From Pyrodictiaceae archaeon (GTDB lineage: Archaea > Thermoproteota > Thermoprotei_A > Sulfolobales > Pyrodictiaceae), in NCBI GenBank assembly GCA_027046105.1, contig JALTZQ010000153.1:6378-12391 (forward strand): DNA of 6,014 bases, in the 5' to 3' direction. Position 1 is the first letter of the stretch. Every line of letters starts with the position of its first letter. The notes under the pieces are model-generated. The model ran no database searches. It was not told the DNA's origin and was given only the letters and a program-made list of their open reading frames with translations. The translations under genes and the position numbers were made by a program. Positions 5,728 to 6,014 of this stretch are shown in pieces.

Positions 5728-6014
5728 AGTGTCTTCTCAAGCTCGTCAAGGAATCTTAGCCTCTTCGGTATTGGTGGATGTGTCGAGAAGAGCTCTTCTA
5801 GGGGGTTAGGCTCCATGCGTTTTAGCCTCTCCACCAAGGAATCAATGTTAACTAGCATACCGCCATTAAACTCTATAAGCATGTTTATTATGAATAGCAT
5901 TGATGCGGCTGAATGACTGTGAAGCTCTGCGATATACCTTTCGTTACGCGTATATGCTGCATAGATTCGAGCTAGTGCTCTCTGTAGACTACGGGCAGAG
6001 CCAGTAAGTAGTAC
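5721..6014 (-). CDS. htpX: M48 family (HtpX-like) membrane zinc metalloprotease, C-terminal part
   Basis: Only the last 97 residues and the TAA stop are inside the window; the start, the membrane helices and the HExxH zinc site lie beyond the right edge. My translation gives LLTGSARSLQRALARIY at the start of the fragment, matching the segment that in M48 proteases follows the third zinc ligand (TGxPxxLxxALxKI). Near the C-terminus LFSTHPPIPKRLRFLDEL matches the conserved HtpX ending (FSTHPPxxxRxxxL). The family degrades misfolded membrane proteins, with its active site at the cytoplasmic face. Between these motifs is a roughly 45-residue stretch including MLFIINMLIEFNGGML, whose hydrophobic part could touch the membrane. 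The gene lies upstream of rps8e on the same strand with a 54-nt gap; readthrough into S8e is possible. The family call is confident, the exact paralogue less so. Confidence 0.88.
   Translation of the reverse strand, partial: VLLTGSARSLQRALARIYAAYTRNERYIAELHSHSAASMLFIINMLIEFNGGMLVNIDSLVERLKRMEPNPLEELFSTHPPIPKRLRFLDELEKTLL

Overview
The window looks like chromosomal DNA of a hyperthermophilic crenarchaeon, most likely of the Desulfurococcales/Pyrodictiaceae type. This rests on an archaeal-type ribosomal protein S8e, a DUF763 protein, an archaeal-style SF2 helicase, TATA-like boxes placed 25-30 nt before start codons (leaderless mRNAs), GGAGG-type ribosome binding sites, GTG starts and heavy use of CTA, AGG and TAG. 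The genus call is a guess; the domain call is firm.

Layout, left to right. A T10-G-T10 tract (1-21) looks like the end of a plus-strand transcript entering from the left. A small cysteine-rich hypothetical gene (82-333, +) then runs tail to tail into a 1031-residue SF2 helicase (287-3382, -), overlapping it by 47 nt. A 132-nt divergent intergenic region, carrying a 10-bp perfect palindrome and TATA-like elements, separates the helicase from a tetrameric-type cytidine deaminase (3515-3955, +). After a 113-137 nt gap comes a DUF763 protein with a helix-hairpin-helix (4093-5274, +). It converges on ribosomal protein S8e (5271-5666, -); the two genes share one CTAG for both TAG stops. Upstream of S8e on the minus strand is the C-terminal 97 residues of an M48/HtpX-like membrane metalloprotease (5721-6014, cut by the window edge). 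A good TATA box lies on the htpX stop codon, so S8e probably has its own promoter.

Functionally this is mostly a set of independent housekeeping genes: pyrimidine salvage, ribosome, membrane protein quality control and two putative DNA-transaction proteins. No mobile element, CRISPR array, tRNA or rRNA is visible. The most interesting item is the helicase. After a Hrq1/MrfA-like motor and a DUF1998/MZB-like segment without zinc cysteines, its last ~180 residues read like a DnaQ/YprB-type RNase H-fold exonuclease in which three of the four catalytic acids are replaced. That suggests a built-in pseudo-nuclease, a fused counterpart of the separate MrfA-MrfB pair of Bacillus. This is inferred from motifs read by eye, not from a search.
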